A stretch of 64,000 bases of DNA. Origin: Sclerurus mexicanus (Eukaryota; Chordata; Aves; Passeriformes; Furnariidae). Shown here in pieces: positions 10,943 through 24,240 of this stretch. The stretch spans positions 132,490-196,489 of the forward strand of contig VWZF01003927.1 in NCBI GenBank assembly GCA_013396755.1, given 5' to 3'. Position 1 is the stretch's first letter; the number at the start of each line of letters is the position of its first letter. The notes under the pieces are model-generated. The model was not told the DNA's origin. It worked only from the letters and a program-made list of their open reading frames with translations, and made no database searches. The translations under genes were made by a program, and so were the position numbers.

Positions 10943-13900
10943 ATGAAGATAATGGGTATTTTCCTGAGGGCAGCTCTAGCCCTTTGCTGCTGCTTTGGTG
11001 AGTATTGCCTGGGATATTGCAGAGATTGATCTAGCTGAATCAGAGATGGATTTTCATTTTGGTGAAAGTCTTTGGGTCTTGCAGCGTGGAGGAGAACCTT
11101 ATTCCATGGAGAAATACTCTTCCTGAGAGAGCATAGCAAAAAAATTAGGTTTCAAGGCTGAGATTTCAGCCAACATCACGTAGGTAACTGCTTCCATTTT
11201 GTTGGTTTGTAGGAGCAGCCCTTGCAGGAGCTTGCACAGGGGAATCCTGTGTATAAGGGCAAAACAGAGCTATTAGAAAAGGTACCATTACTCATCTGAG
11301 CAATATAAATGCAAATTTTAACCTCTAGGATTGCTCTGTAAGAAGGATGTCTTTGGAGATGGACAGTGCCAGTGATCAACAGTCATCTTAAACATGTGTG
11401 TCCAAACTTTTGCAAGTCAAATATAAGGTCTCTTAGAAGAGTTAAAATCCAAGAGTACTGAGTTGAAAGCACCTGTCTTGCTTCCCTGTCACATCTGAGG
11501 GACGGATTAATATATGTGCTCTCACATGTTTTATCTCCCCTCAGAAGTGCAATGAAACTCTATTTAGTACCTTTTAATACATCCTATGGCCATTTACCGG
11601 CATAATGTAAAACTGCATTTTCCTAAGCTTAAACTAGTCAACAACAGCCACTGAATGTAACAGTTTTATGAAAAGCTTTTCATATGCATTCTTTGCATAT
11701 CAATAATTTGGGGTTTTTTGTCTCCTTTTTTTTTTTTTTTCTTTTAGGTACTGCCTTTGGAGTTCAGGTGAGCTACAGATTTAATTATTTTGTTCTATTC
11801 AGGTTTCTGGTAAAGTAGAAACAGTATGTAATTACCCAATGAGCATGTGGATTAAATCTAATCAAATCTTAGCTGTTCAAATAATATTTTCCGGTGCATG
11901 ACTGAATGTTATTGCCAATTTCACAAAAAAGTAAAAGATCCCCATTCTCCACAATATTTTCAGTTCATTAAATAAAAGGAAAAAGCAGGAAGTAATTGTG
12001 CAATCCTATTATATTAACTCTTAGATATAATTTAGTTACCCCAAGCCAAAGGCAGTAGTTTGCCTCCTTGTGAGGAATACTGTCTTATGATATGCTTGAA
12101 AGCATCAAAGACTGTGACTATGATAATTGTTTCCATACAGTAAGGCTGAAAGAACTGTGTTCCTTGCATAAATTCTATACCTTTATCACAGAGTGGAAAA
12201 CAGCAGGGTCTGAGCCACAGATTTGTCTGCAGGTTCTTCCCACGCAGCTACAAGACTCCTGTAACTCACCAGAGTGCAGCACGATCTGAAATGATCCTCT
12301 ATTGAGCTGAGGGGCTCTGGCGCAGGGCTGGGCTCCCAATTAACCAGCCGCCTTCATTAGGCACTGTCTCACCCACACCAATCCTTCCCCTGTGCTGTGC
12401 CTCCCTGGAACCCATCAGGAAGGCATAACCAGAAGCTTCTGGAGGGAAGATTCCCTCCTCCTGACTGCCCGAGCAGATTCCTGATAATGCCTCTAATTTG
12501 CCTCTCGGCAGGAGCTGCAGGCACTGTGGCAATGGGAGGTTGCTGGGGGTTTCAGTCCATGAGGGAGCCTAAACAGGGGCTAATTTTGTGCTGCTTTTAC
12601 AGCTTAATTGCGACCAGTATTCCAGTGGCATTACCAAGGATGGAAGGTCCTGGGTAGCTTGCCCAAGGAACTTGAAACCAGTATGTGGCACTGATGGCAA
12701 CACATACAGCAATGACTGTGGGATCTGCCTGCACAACGAGTGAGTATTGCTGGGAACCTAACAGAAACCTTAGGGTAAGGGGTTCCAGGTAAAGGTGGCA
12801 GTTTCTTTCCCAGAGATGGGTTGGCAAGAGGAATAGCTGGGTGCCAACACCACCAGCCTGGAGGTGATGTTGCTCTGAGATCCCTGACACGGGTCTGCTT
12901 CCTTCTAGGGAACACGGTGACAGTGTGGAGAAGGCACATGATGGAGAATGCGAGCCAAAATCTGTCATGGTAAGACAAAGTCTGTAACGGGGACAGTTCA
13001 AACATCACACAAAAGGAGATGAGAACATGTACAGCTGGTCTGCCCCAAAGGAATTAATATCTGATGATAACCAAAGCTGAGGGTGTTTTTATGGGCTATC
13101 TGATACCACGTCTGTTATTTTCTGCTTCGGACTTCTAGTCTCTGTAATCTGGAATAAAATGAAGATAACATGTTGTCTGAAGGTTGGATCTCACCACCTG
13201 GACAGCTCCAGCAGGACCTTGGAAAACCCAAATCACAGTCCTTCTTACTATGTCATTTTTTTTTTTTTTCTGTGGGAGAGAATTCTCACAGAGCTGATTC
13301 TGGTTTCTGCTTTTGATAGAGGAATTAGTTTGTCGTTGGATTTATCCTCAAAGGCTGAGGGAGAATAAGCACACTACGTAGGAGTGTTGTATCTTTATAT
13401 CAAAAATGTGTCTTTTTTTTTTCCTTTATTCCTGCTATTTTTACAGATTGATTGCAGTAACTACCGAAGAGCTGTAATAGATGATCATGTCGTGGTAGCA
13501 TGCCCAAGGATATTGAAACCAGTCTGCGGCTCAGACAGCTTCACTTATGACAACGAATGTGGGATCTGTGCCTATAATGCGTAAGTCTTGTGCATGGAAC
13601 GTTCTTCTGGATAATGAGCGAGTTAAGGCTCTCAGCAGCACTTCTGTAAAATACTAGTCTTAAGGCAGGTGTCTCTGTAGGCCTCCTTGGAACCGGCTGT
13701 TTTTCAATCTTCAGCCAGCTCGGGTTTTCTTCCCTCTTCTTTGTATGTGCTTGTGAGGGGAATCACAAAAGACCCAGAGCAGAGCTATGAACAGATCAAA
13801 GTGTTACTTTTAACACCGAATTACTCCTAACACCTAATTCCCATGGGACATGGGAATATTGTGTGTTTGCTGTGACCACCTGCAGGGTGCATTCAGACAA

Positions 13901-16900
13901 ATTAAACAGCTGTAGTGTCCCACAAGGCGGGTGGGACTTTGTGTTGTTGTCCCAGTGCCTGGAGTGTCGTGGGGGAAATTATTCTCAGTACTTCCTAACC
14001 AAAGTTTTCTTTCTTTCAGAGAACATAACACCAATGTTAGCAAAATACATGATGGTGAATGCAAGGAGTCTGTCGCTGTAAGTGCAATGGAAGTAAAAAA
14101 TCCATTTCTCAGGGCTGCTAAGAGAATCCTGAGGACACCACAGCTTTCCCTAGGAAACTCCAAGAGGTCAAAAGGACAAGGCTTACAGGGGTCCCAGTTC
14201 ATGCTTTACTTTTCTGCATCATGAGGGTGGATTTAGCATCCTCCCTGCTCCAAAGAGGTTGTCCCATGCTTACCACACCAAACTGAGGACAGGAGGAAGG
14301 AGAGGGGTATGGAATGAGGAGCTGCAGTGAGTCAGTGCATCAGAACTCACTTCCCTATGTGCTAAGCTGGCTTGTGTGCCCAGAGGAAGGGGTGGTGTGG
14401 GGGGACAAGATTTCACTTGCCAACATTCTGTGCAGGTTGGCAGTTTTCTCTCTGGAGATCACAAGCATTTCTACCCTCAGCAACAGAGATTCAAAATTCC
14501 AATATTGGTGGTTTTCACAGACATAGTGAGACTCTCGAGCACTAGGCATACATATTTACAGAGCATGGTGTATTGTATCTTTGTGTGAGGCCAACAGCCT
14601 GGTGCCTCAGGAAGAGAAGGTTCTGAATTTCAGCACCAAAATTCTGGGATGTAGGAAGCCCATTCTTCAACTGATAGATAATGATTTTTTCCTATCCTTT
14701 AAAACCCTGTGCTGAACTACAGGGAATCTGAAGTAAGAAGTAATCACAGGGCTGGAAAAGTGTGAAGAAAACCAACACAAACCAAAGCAGGATTAGTCAA
14801 ATTTACTGCTGATGAAAAATGTTTCTTACCAAATTGAAGAACATTTTGTTGATGAGAAAAGGCCCAACATTTTGTATGTTCTTCCGCCTGAAGGATCCCT
14901 TCACCAAGATAGTCCTTTTTCTTGACTGTCAGAGAACTAGGATAACATTAAGAAAGCTCATTTCTGATTGGAAATTTAACTTCAGTGTATCAGGGCTTTG
15001 TCCTGCTGCAGAAACCATTGAGGCTGAGATACAGAATGAACAGGTTTTGCATCAGGTTTTCTTGCATAGCAAGGGCTCCACCAGAGCTATTTGTCCTTAT
15101 TTTGACAGGTTGACTGCAGCAGGTACCCAACACAAGTCACTAAAGATGGCAAATTATTAGTATCCTGTCCAAGGAACCTGAATCCAGTTTGCGGCACAGA
15201 TGGCAACACATACGATAACGAATGCGAGATCTGTGCCCACAATGGGTAAGTGCCATACGTGGAGTGCTCATTCTGAGGAGCCAGCAATGCTGTGCAGTCC
15301 TGAGAACCACCCTGCTGCATCTCCGCTTATGCCTATTTCTTCAAGTCTCTTAGAAACTGGATTGGTTTGGGATTTACCTTGAGTTTCTGATGCCTTCTTT
15401 GTGCTCGTGAGAAGAAATCTTGAGAGTCATAAGGCAGCTCCTTGAATTAGTCTGTGGGCTGGGCAGTGACTGGGCAGAGGAAGGAATGATTCAGAATAGA
15501 AAGATGGGATGAGCCTGTTAATGAGTAAAGTAGCTATTCTGATACACTTTTATAGAGTCTGAAGCCATAGTTTGCTTAATTTTGCACATGACTGTGACCA
15601 AGAGGTTAAGCATTTAGTTCCTCAATTTTATTGTTTCCCTCTTTCAGAGAGAAAAGGACCCACGTTGGCAAGAAGTATAGCGGACAATGCAGACAGGAGA
15701 CTCCCGAGGTAAGTGTTCAATTTGAGCCTTACTTCTCTTAGCTGTATCAACTGAAAAGTTCCCCAAGGTGACATCTGCTCTGAAAGTGAGCTGGCCTGAA
15801 GCCTGGCTTTCTCCACTTGTCTCTTGTCAGCTTCCTGTGTCAAGGATGCCTGCAAATCCCATCTGAGGCAGGTGTCCTCTGGGCCCTCCTTGTCCTCACA
15901 GTCCCGGCAGATGGGCTGCACAGGAGTTTTCATTATGAATTCACACCTACATCGGCCTTTGGGGTGGGGATATATTCTGGAATATGGAGCACACCCGAGG
16001 TTTTGATTTGAGTGTATCAGCTGAGAAGTCACAGAGCTGGTGTCTAGGGCATGTCAACACAGAAATGTAGAAGCTGGTCTGCTTGGGCTTTGGTCTTCCT
16101 TTGAGGGTGCTCTTCAAATGCAAACTCCAAATTCTTCTGCTGTTTTGGTGTTTGGTTTATATCTTTACTGCACAATAAAAAGGGGACTATGTTTTTCCCT
16201 TTTTTAAAATTGATTTTCTGACATATCTTGCCTTTGGGATCGACCAAGCTACTCTACCCCAGTGATTTGGCATCTCACAAACCATGTAGTGCTGTGCATG
16301 AGGGGATTTGTGCAGAACTGACTCAACTTGGTTTTGCAAGAACTGAGTCCTAGCACTAGTGTTGCCTCAGCATTCCAGCATAAAAAGACATAGTAGGAGG
16401 TTATGATGGAATTTTTTTTTTTTTTGCTAGAGAACAAGGTCTTCCTCACATTTGTCATTGCTGGTTTTTGCAGATCGATTGCAGCCAATACCCAGCCAGA
16501 AAGGTTAAGGGTGGTAAAGCCCTGGTGCGCTGCCCAAGGATCCTGCGCCCAGTCTGTGGCACAGATGGATTTACTTATGACAACGAATGTAGCATCTGTG
16601 CCCATAATGTGTAAGTATCGTACGTAGGACTCTCTTTTGGAGTGACTAGTCAGGGTTAGTCCTCCAGATGGCTTTTCTTTTTGTGCCAACATATCTATAT
16701 GTATCTTTCTGTTTCCCCTTCAACCTTTTGAAGCCTCTGCCACCTTGATTTTGTTCTCTGATGCTCTCTTTTTGCTCCTTGAGGGAGCTGTGGGGGAGTT
16801 AGCTCTTGATTTGAGTATATTATAGAGGTTGTGATATCTGGGCAGGGGAAAGAATGGTTGGGGTTGTGTTATTTGGGTAGAGGAAAGAGCAGATGGATCT

Positions 16901-19900
16901 GCTGTAAAGCACATAGTGAGAAGACCTGATGGGTCTGCAGTCATTGTGCTTTCTAATGACTGGGAGAAGCGGGTTCATTAGGAAATCAGATGCATCCTAT
17001 ATCACATATATTGGCTATGGGTTTTCTTTCTGTGGCACTCAGGTGTCACAGGGCTCAGCTGGTGTGCGTGCTAACCCCAACCTCTCCCTTTCAGACAATA
17101 TGAGACTCAAGTTAAGAAAAGCCATGAGGGAAGATGCAAGGAGGAAAGCACTCCTGTAAGTGTACTTTTAGCTATAAAATAAGTACCATCTCTTCTCTCT
17201 CTCTCTCCAGTCTCCGGGGAGACCCTGGCTGGGATGGATGGATGGAGGTGCACGGGGCTTATGCTGGTGCCGTGGTTCTCCCCACTTGCTCACAGTTGCT
17301 GGTGCCAATGTGCTATACATGAGGGCAAGAGAGGACAGGGACAGGCTGGGACTTGAGAAACAAAATGACCCAGTACTGCAGTTCTCTGAACAGAAATCAT
17401 CATAGGCAGCCCAAGAACCATGCAGCCCATTTTAGCACAGTAGGAGAGAAGGCAGAAGGCTGTGTTAGATGTCTGTGTATTTATTCAGTGCTAGGATTTC
17501 CATTGCACTAGACAGGCAGGTTAAAAAAAACTCGTGCTCTGGTCAGCCAGGACAAATCTGCTCTCAGGTATGTGTACAGAAATAGCTTTATTATCCTGCA
17601 CAGTAACAATATGTGCTGATAATATCTCAACACATTTATTCTGCTTATGCAGAGCAGCTCTGAAGCACCAAAAATAATTTCATGCATCCTGAGGGACTGC
17701 AATATATTTTCTATACAAAAGACAAGTTGTTAAAATGCTGTCTTTACTTTAATTTGTTCTTGGATCATGTGGGAAATATGAATAATAAAAGACACTGCAT
17801 TGGGGAAACTGCAAAATGACAGTGAAGTGTCAGTGATGCTTAGATAGTGTAGCCTGATTTCCAATAGGTGTTTGTCTATTTATCCTCAAATATTTAAATC
17901 AAAAGATTTTATATATTGTAAATATTTTTGTAACAGGACCTGGTGAAACAGTTCTTGCTGCTGTTTTGGTAAATCTGAAACAAAATCTCAGATATAGTAA
18001 ACTACGTCAAACTGAACTTAATATCAAACACTTTAAATCAGATGCCTCAAGTTGCACTAGGGAATGTTTATATTGGACATCAGGAAAAAAATTCTTCACT
18101 GAAAGTCTGGTCAGTAGTTGAAATAGGCTGATCAGAGAATTGGTGGAATCGCTATGCTTGGAAGCGTTCAAAAGGCACGTGGATGTGGTACTTGGGGATA
18201 TGGTTTGTTGGTGAACAGGGTGGTGCTGGGTTAACGGTTGGACTTGATGATTTTAGGGGTCTTTTCTAAACTTCATGATTCTATGATTTTATGAAACGCT
18301 GGATTTAAAACTTGTATGTATACTACTTTAGGAAAATAATCTTTTTTTGCCAGCTGTTCCTTTCTTCCCTCTGCTAGCACAAAATACCAAACTCAACTAC
18401 AATTACTTAACTGATGTCTAATGCAAGACTAAACCCTCTGATTTTCCCCTGACATAAGCCTTTAAAATCTGGAGGATCAGAGTGGACAGACTGCAGGTGA
18501 GACACTCTTCCATCTAGCAGCAGCTGACCCAGCACTGCTGTTTTATCTCCCCAGGTTGACTGCAGCACATACCTGAGCAATACCAAGACAGGCGAAGCCA
18601 TCATGGCCTGTCCCTTCATCCTGCGTGAGATCTGTGGGACAGACGGTACCACCTACAGCAACGACTGTGCACTCTGTGCCCATAACATGTAAGCCCTAGA
18701 GGTGCCCCCCAAGCGCTCCACTGAGTTATTTGTTAAGCATTTTTAACTCTGCTTTCTCTTCCAGTGCATTTGGAACTGAGGTTGCCAAGAAGCACGATGG
18801 AAGGTGCATAGAGGAAGTCCCTCAAGTAAGAAACCTAAAGAAAACTAAGAGTTTGACCAGGTGCCAGCTGTACACCTTAAACAAATCTGGTTGGTTTGGG
18901 TGGTGTAGCTTCCACAGGGGTCATGGCTTGTGCTGTCCTTCCATCTGTGAGTGAATATCACTGTCCTGGCAGCAGGAACATTGTGAACTTCCTGCATGCA
19001 GTCAGGAAAAGAAAGAGGACAGGTGAGGAATGAGTTATGAGACATAAATGATTTAAGACTTTACACAAAGAAATCCTTTTCCCACAGCAGTCTCTCATAG
19101 CTGCTGCAGGAACTTAGCAGCCCATTTTGGCAATATGGGAAGGGAACCCAGGGAATCCAGTGCCTCCTGGATGCTTGTGTTTTACAAAAGAATGTTCTGC
19201 AAAGATTAGAGAATTGTTTGTGTTTTGAATGCTGATACCTAAGGTATCAGGAGAGCCAAGCCCATCCCTGGTTTGTTTGTTTGGGTTTTTTTTTTTTTCA
19301 AATTTTGTAAATGCAGCATAATCTAATGTATACTAACAACAAATCTTGTAAAAATACCAGATTAACTATATTTGGCCAGCTCTAAACTATTTACTCTCAC
19401 TGGGGAATAGAAGAACAAAGCCACCTCATTAGCATGTGTTTGACTTGGGATGTTGACTCTTTCAGATATTTCATTTCTATACAAACAAACTATGAAATGT
19501 CATTCCTTTGTTTCCTGAGTACACTCTGTGCTCAGGCTGGGTGAGATACATAAATCAGGAAAGAAGAGCTCATGCTGGAGAAACTGGGAGTGCTAAAATA
19601 CAAGGCCAGCTCCTCAGCTGGTGTAAATCAGCTTCAACTGCTGGCAGTCCTGCTGGCAGGTTTCAACACTCAGAACCATCCCATTGCAACAAAAGGTCTG
19701 TCAGCACATCCCCCCTCCATTCTTTTGGACCATGAAAAACACCTTGGTCACAGTCAGCCCCCTTGCAGGAAGTGCATAAATCCTGTTATTTAGATTTGCA
19801 GATTATTTTTCAGCTGCGCTTTGTAATATCCTGGTAGGTTCAGCAAGGTATAGGGGCATCGTGATAAATGCAAAGCTGAATGAGTAATGTCTGCCTTCCA

Positions 19901-21645
19901 GCCTTGATTCAGTCTTCTCCAGCATAAGGCTGTGATAGGAAATTGCTAGTTTTCCATGAAGAATAAGTTAATATATAACCATAATTTGTTCTCTGGCAGA
20001 TCCTTTTAGGATCTGGCATAGGCAGATTTAGGCAGAGGCAAAAGCAGGGCGGGTTGTGTCTGAGCTCCCTTGCACAGAGCAGGGCATGTCAGAGCATTTG
20101 GTGTCCTTTCTCCTCAGCTCAACTGCAGCCAGTACCGAATGTCCATGCAGAAGGATGGCCAACAGGTGATGGCCTGCACAATGATCTATGATCCTGTCTG
20201 CGGTACCGACGGTGTCACTTATGCCAGCGAGTGTACACTGTGTGCCCACAACATGTAAGTACTCACCTTTCTCCCTGGTGGTGGATGGATCTGTGAGTGC
20301 CAAGTAAAATGCAAGGACTCTCCCTGTGCTGGAGGCGTCCTGTCTGTCCCCATTTTCCTGCTTGCCTTGGTTGGTGTTTGACACAGGTGTTCAACCCCAG
20401 AGCCCCACAAAGGATGGTCCATCAACCATGGGGACATGTCAGATCCACAGGGACATGTTCTTGTTAGTGCACTGCAGGCAGTGCTAAACTGGTTGATCTG
20501 AAAATCTCCAGTGACTCTGTGGCAGTGAGGTTTGTTCTTGCTCTGCAGCTGTACTAGGGAAGATCGTGGTTAACAATGGTCTCTCCTTCCTCCAGGGAGC
20601 ATCGGACCAACCTCGGCAAAAGAAAGAATGGACGCTGTGAAGAGGACATTACAAGAGTGAGTGGGAAAGGATGGGAACAAGGAGTGAAATCCAGTTTTTG
20701 CTACATTCATGGGGGACTGACATCACTCTGGGTTACAAACCGGAGGAGTGATGGTGTGCAGACCTGAGGAGATTCATACTGCTAATGAAACAGCCAGCAT
20801 TGGTCCCACTGCTCTGTAACAATGAAGGAAAAACACAGGAGTGAGCAGAAACAGTACAAGATCACATCTGCCACCAGGAGGAAACTTAGAGTTGGTTATG
20901 ATAATATTACAGCTACTTTTATTTCTCAGTGGGTTGTCATTCCTTATGTTTTGGGGCCACAGTGTGATCTCAGGTAGAGCACCTCATGTCTATTTTCTGT
21001 GTGCAGGACCTCTGCAAGGACTTCAAAGAAGTGTCTCCTATATGCACCATGGAATATGTGCCCCACTGTGGCTCTGACGGCAAAACATACAGCAACAGAT
21101 GTGCTTTCTGCAATGCCTACCTGTACGTATTAAACTTTTTATTTCATAATCAACTCCTGTACCTACTATGAATGCAGGGCTGTTTTCATAATGCCTTTTT
21201 GACTAATTGTTCATGGGCATTTCTGGTGCACCGTGAGTTGTGCAAGGAGATGGGTTTTTTGCATTTTGGAGGAAAATACACGGGGCTCAGTTCTGTGATC
21301 TGTACCTGGCCTTCTGTTTGTTAACTTAAGAAGTATTTTATTAATTTTCATCAGCACACAATGTGTCCCACAAGCTCATGAGGGCAGAAAGTACCTCACC
21401 AAACCAACTGGATAGTAACAAATGTATGAAACTGCTCATCTTTCCTTTAATGATGATAATGAAAGGGAGTATTTGGGGTTTTGAGACTGTTCTTTATCTC
21501 CAGTCAACACCGAATCAACACTTGGGCCAATGAAATGAGGAACAGGGCTTCAGCACTGCATATGCTCTGTGTCTAATTCTCCTCTCCTTTTCTCACCAGG
21601 GAAAGCAGGACAACTCTCAATCTCATGAGTCTGGCTCAATGCTAA
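10943..21645 (+). CDS. OIH: Ovoinhibitor, seven-domain Kazal-type serine protease inhibitor
   Basis: Sixteen exons join in frame to 471 residues: 10943-10997, 11748-11767, 12603-12739, 12909-12969, 13447-13580, 14020-14077, 15109-15245, 15648-15708, 16474-16610, 17095-17155, 18555-18688, 18765-18825, 20118-20254, 20596-20656, 21007-21122, 21600-21645. The start gives a signal peptide (MKIMGIFLRAALALCCCFG), completed by the short second exon GTAFGVQ. Seven Kazal domains follow, each from two exons with a phase-2 intron inside and phase-0 introns between. Seven domains and this length fit chicken ovoinhibitor, an egg-white and plasma inhibitor of trypsin, chymotrypsin and elastase-type enzymes. 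P1 residues read Arg, Arg, Arg, Arg, Phe, Met, Met from domain 1 to 7. All six cysteines are present in every domain. The position upstream of ovomucoid on the same strand matches the known chicken arrangement. The last exon ends at the final cysteine with TAA. Confidence 0.95.
12603..12969 (+). other. Ovoinhibitor Kazal domain 1
   Basis: Exons 12603-12739 and 12909-12969. The reactive site reads ACPRNLKPVCGTDG, so P1 is Arg and trypsin-like targets are expected. The second exon ends EKAHDGECEPKSVM. Confidence 0.93.
13447..14077 (+). other. Ovoinhibitor Kazal domain 2
   Basis: Exons 13447-13580 and 14020-14077. The reactive site is ACPRILKPVCGSDS with P1 Arg; the usual Gly after CGSD is Ser. 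The second exon contains NVSKIHDGEC, where NVS is a possible N-glycosylation site. Confidence 0.93.
15109..15708 (+). other. Ovoinhibitor Kazal domain 3
   Basis: Exons 15109-15245 and 15648-15708. The reactive site is SCPRNLNPVCGTDG with P1 Arg; the second half reads GKKYSGQCRQETPE. Confidence 0.93.
16474..17155 (+). other. Ovoinhibitor Kazal domain 4
   Basis: Exons 16474-16610 and 17095-17155. The reactive site is RCPRILRPVCGTDG with P1 Arg; the second half reads VKKSHEGRCKEESTP. Confidence 0.93.
18045..18296 (+). repeat. CR1 LINE 3' fragment inside an ovoinhibitor intron
   Basis: The segment has the typical order of a CR1 3' end on the plus strand: a diverged ggacatcaggaaaaaaattc stretch, a variant of the tggaatcgctatgcttgg region, and a tail of the gattctatgattttatga type. 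It lies in the intron between Kazal domains 4 and 5. Confidence 0.8.
18555..18825 (+). other. Ovoinhibitor Kazal domain 5
   Basis: Exons 18555-18688 and 18765-18825, separated by a very short intron of 76 bases. The reactive site is ACPFILREICGTDG with P1 Phe, pointing to chymotrypsin-like targets. Confidence 0.93.
20118..20656 (+). other. Ovoinhibitor Kazal domain 6
   Basis: Exons 20118-20254 and 20596-20656. The reactive site is ACTMIYDPVCGTDG with P1 Met, suited to chymotrypsin- or elastase-like enzymes. The second half reads GKRKNGRCEEDITR. Confidence 0.93.
21007..21645 (+). other. Ovoinhibitor Kazal domain 7 (terminal)
   Basis: Exons 21007-21122 and 21600-21645. The N-terminal loop is shorter than in domains 1-6, as in ovomucoid domain 3. 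The reactive site is ICTMEYVPHCGSDG with P1 Met. The terminal exon reads ESRTTLNLMSLAQC and stop. The one-domain gene at 40332-42245 is very similar to this domain. Confidence 0.93.
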
Positions 21646-21767
21646 GCCTGTGCTGGAGTTCAGCCCAGGAAGACAGGCTCCCTTACATGTGGCTTCCCAT
21701 GGGCTGATCTTCCCTAGTAACATTCCTTCAGTTTGCCTTGTGTCCTTAGCTCCTGAAATACTTGTTC

Positions 21768-21773
21768 AATAAA
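21768..21773 (+). terminator. Polyadenylation signal of ovoinhibitor
   Basis: AATAAA 123 bases after the stop codon, in the expected place for the 3' end of the gene. Confidence 0.8.
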
Positions 21774-23523
21774 CTGATTTGGCAAAATTTTTCTGTCTTA
21801 CTGGTACATATCATCCCTTTTGGCCCATCTACTCCCTGACATGGTACTTTGAGTGCCTGTGTATTTTTTCGTTGGTGTTCTCCTCCACCAAATAACGTGT
21901 GTAGAACTTTTCCTGCCACGTATCAGTGCCATTCCCTGCTCTGATGAGGGCTCCAGAAAAGCACCTTTTGCTTGAGCTAGAAATGGAAATTGGCTGCCTA
22001 GACAAGAGGTGCCCCCGTCCCAGTTCCTGCTGCCTTGTGCAGCCTGTCCCATGGAAGAAGCAGCAGATGCTGTCAGAAAAGGTGATTCCAGTCTGTCTCC
22101 ACTGAATTTATTCTCAGTGTCAAGTGCTGTTACAGGATGTAATCTACAGGAGGGGTATGTTAAGCTCCAATCAGGGTCACAGACAGCAGAAGTGTCCACC
22201 CATGAAATACCTTAATTTCTTAATGCAACAGAATATATCCGGGACTGGTCAGCAGTGATCACCCCTGAGATGGGGGACGACAGCCCTGGTACATCACTGA
22301 GCTGCTTTCTAAAGCCATTTGGGAAGAAAAAGGATTCAGACGTTCATTTGTGATCAGTTTTAGCCAAATATATAAGAAGTAACAGGAAAACGATTTTGCC
22401 TCATAGATGTTTTGACTACTTTTTTGAGGCCAAAGAGCTCCTGACGTGGTAATGCACTTGTCATTTTGGTGGTCTGTATGGATGGAAGGGAGGTAGGGGG
22501 ACCGTGAGGCTGCCCTTCATCTGTTGGCAGCACAGATACAGCCACTGCCTCCATGAGGTCACCTAAACTATTGCGAGTCTGCTATTTCAGGGTTTCTTCT
22601 GGACTACAGCTGGTGCCTCCCTAATTCAATGTCTTATTGTGGTTTACCAGAGAATAAACACAATTATTTGGATCAGTTTGGAAAGTCACTCTTTGAATTG
22701 CCGGGCTAGAAGAATAGGCGGCTGAAGGCAAATGTTCCTGACTTGGAGATACTGGGGGTATTGTACCAGGGAATGAGGCCATAGTAAGTCTCTGCCATTA
22801 GTGTCCATTTTCAAGATGATTTGTAACTAACAATAGCTTATTGTACTTTTCTTGGGTCTGTGTCCTAAAGTAAATGTTCCTTTGGTTTATATAACCTTTT
22901 TTCCATTTTTTTGTTCAGGTGCTTTTGCAGAACATGCTGCTTTACTCTTGTTTAAATGTTACTTGGTTATCCTAAGGGATAAGACCTGAATAATTATTTT
23001 TTTGTGGACTTTGGCAGCCTTTCACTTGGACTGAGCTCTGACCAGTGGCTTTTTGAAGCCTTCTCAAGCCTTTGCAGTAAAGCTGTCAAGAGCCAACTGA
23101 ATGGCATAAGCTTGGCACAGCTCCTCTGTGGAACTCATTGTCTGATGACACCAAAGGCAAACAAGAATTGAAGGAGGCACAAAGTTGAGGATAAGTCAGA
23201 GGAATGCAGTGAAGTAGCCAAAGGGGTTTTTAGACAGATGTATCTATGCAGTATTGACCAGTAGGTTTCAGGGAGAAGTACATAATGGAATAAATCACTA
23301 AAACTGGGCCAGGAAATGGGAAAAGCCTGACATTGGAGTTTAAATATCCCCCAGGCTCAGGGGTGTTTTATGAAGCAATATAACTATAAAAATAGGGCAT
23401 CCTTCTCAGGGACAGTGTGGTTTTCTGTGCCTCCGAGTTGTTTTTCAGCTGTTCCAAGGTCATTTACTGAGTGTTTGTTACTTAGATGATTTCTTTCTGC
23501 TTTATGTTGGAAATAGCTTTGCG

Positions 23524-23745
23524 TTGCATCAGGGAAGATTTAGATCTGATATTAGGAAAAATTTATTCGTGGAAAGGGTTGTCAAGCATTGGAAGAGGCT
23601 GCTCAGGGAAGTGGTTGAGTCACTATCCCTGGAGGGATTGAAAAGTGTAGATGTGACACTTAGGACGTGGTTTAGTGGTGGCTGTGGCAGTGCAGGGGTC
23701 ATGTTTGAACTGGATCATTCTGAAGATTCTATGACAAGGAAGCAA
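23524..23745 (+). repeat. CR1 LINE 3' fragment
   Basis: Plus-strand CR1 3' end: gatattaggaaaaatttatt, then gaggctgctcagggaagtgg, then ccctggagggattgaaaag, ending in gaagattctatgac. Diverged and truncated at the 5' side. Confidence 0.85.
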
Positions 23746-23957
23746 TGATCAGGCAAAGACAAAAACATTCAAGAGGAAACATTGAATTTTTGTGGTTTAG
23801 GAGAGAGGTAGAAGAATACCAGGTTTCAAGTGTCAGTAAGAGACTTGAAAGGTGGTTTCAAGGTATGGTTGACTGAGTTGGGAGCCTGCTTGGCCACAGA
23901 TAAAGGAATGTCTGGATAGGTGGGTAGATAGAGGTTACCGTGGTGGGAATTAGCAAG

Positions 23958-24240
23958 AAATCACAGAATCGCACAATGGAAGGGATCACTGGAGGTCATC
24001 TAGTCCAGCCTGTCTGCTCAGGCAGGGTCCCCAGTCATCTCATGAACTCAGTGCTTGCCAGGCTGCAAATATATTCAGTAACCATCTCCAGTGTGTAGGT
24101 GACAGACACCCTGGTGCTGCTCTGCCTGCTGCCCCATTGCTGCTCAAGCACACAATGCTGCAGAGCCCTGAGGCTGACTTGCTTATTCACCTTGAGCAAA
24201 AACCTTAGTAGCTTTAAAATGGCCAGGTTTCTCTCAAAAA
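23958..24240 (-). repeat. CR1 LINE 3' fragment
   Basis: Reverse-strand CR1 3' end, starting aatcacagaatcgcacaatg and continuing ggaggtcatctagtccagcc, the complement of the usual CR1 tail. The left edge is clear; the right edge is approximate. Confidence 0.75.

Noticed and set aside
12597..13008. Two overlapping minus-strand open frames of 125 and 134 codons
   Set aside because: They are shadows of ovoinhibitor domain 1 exons on the other strand.
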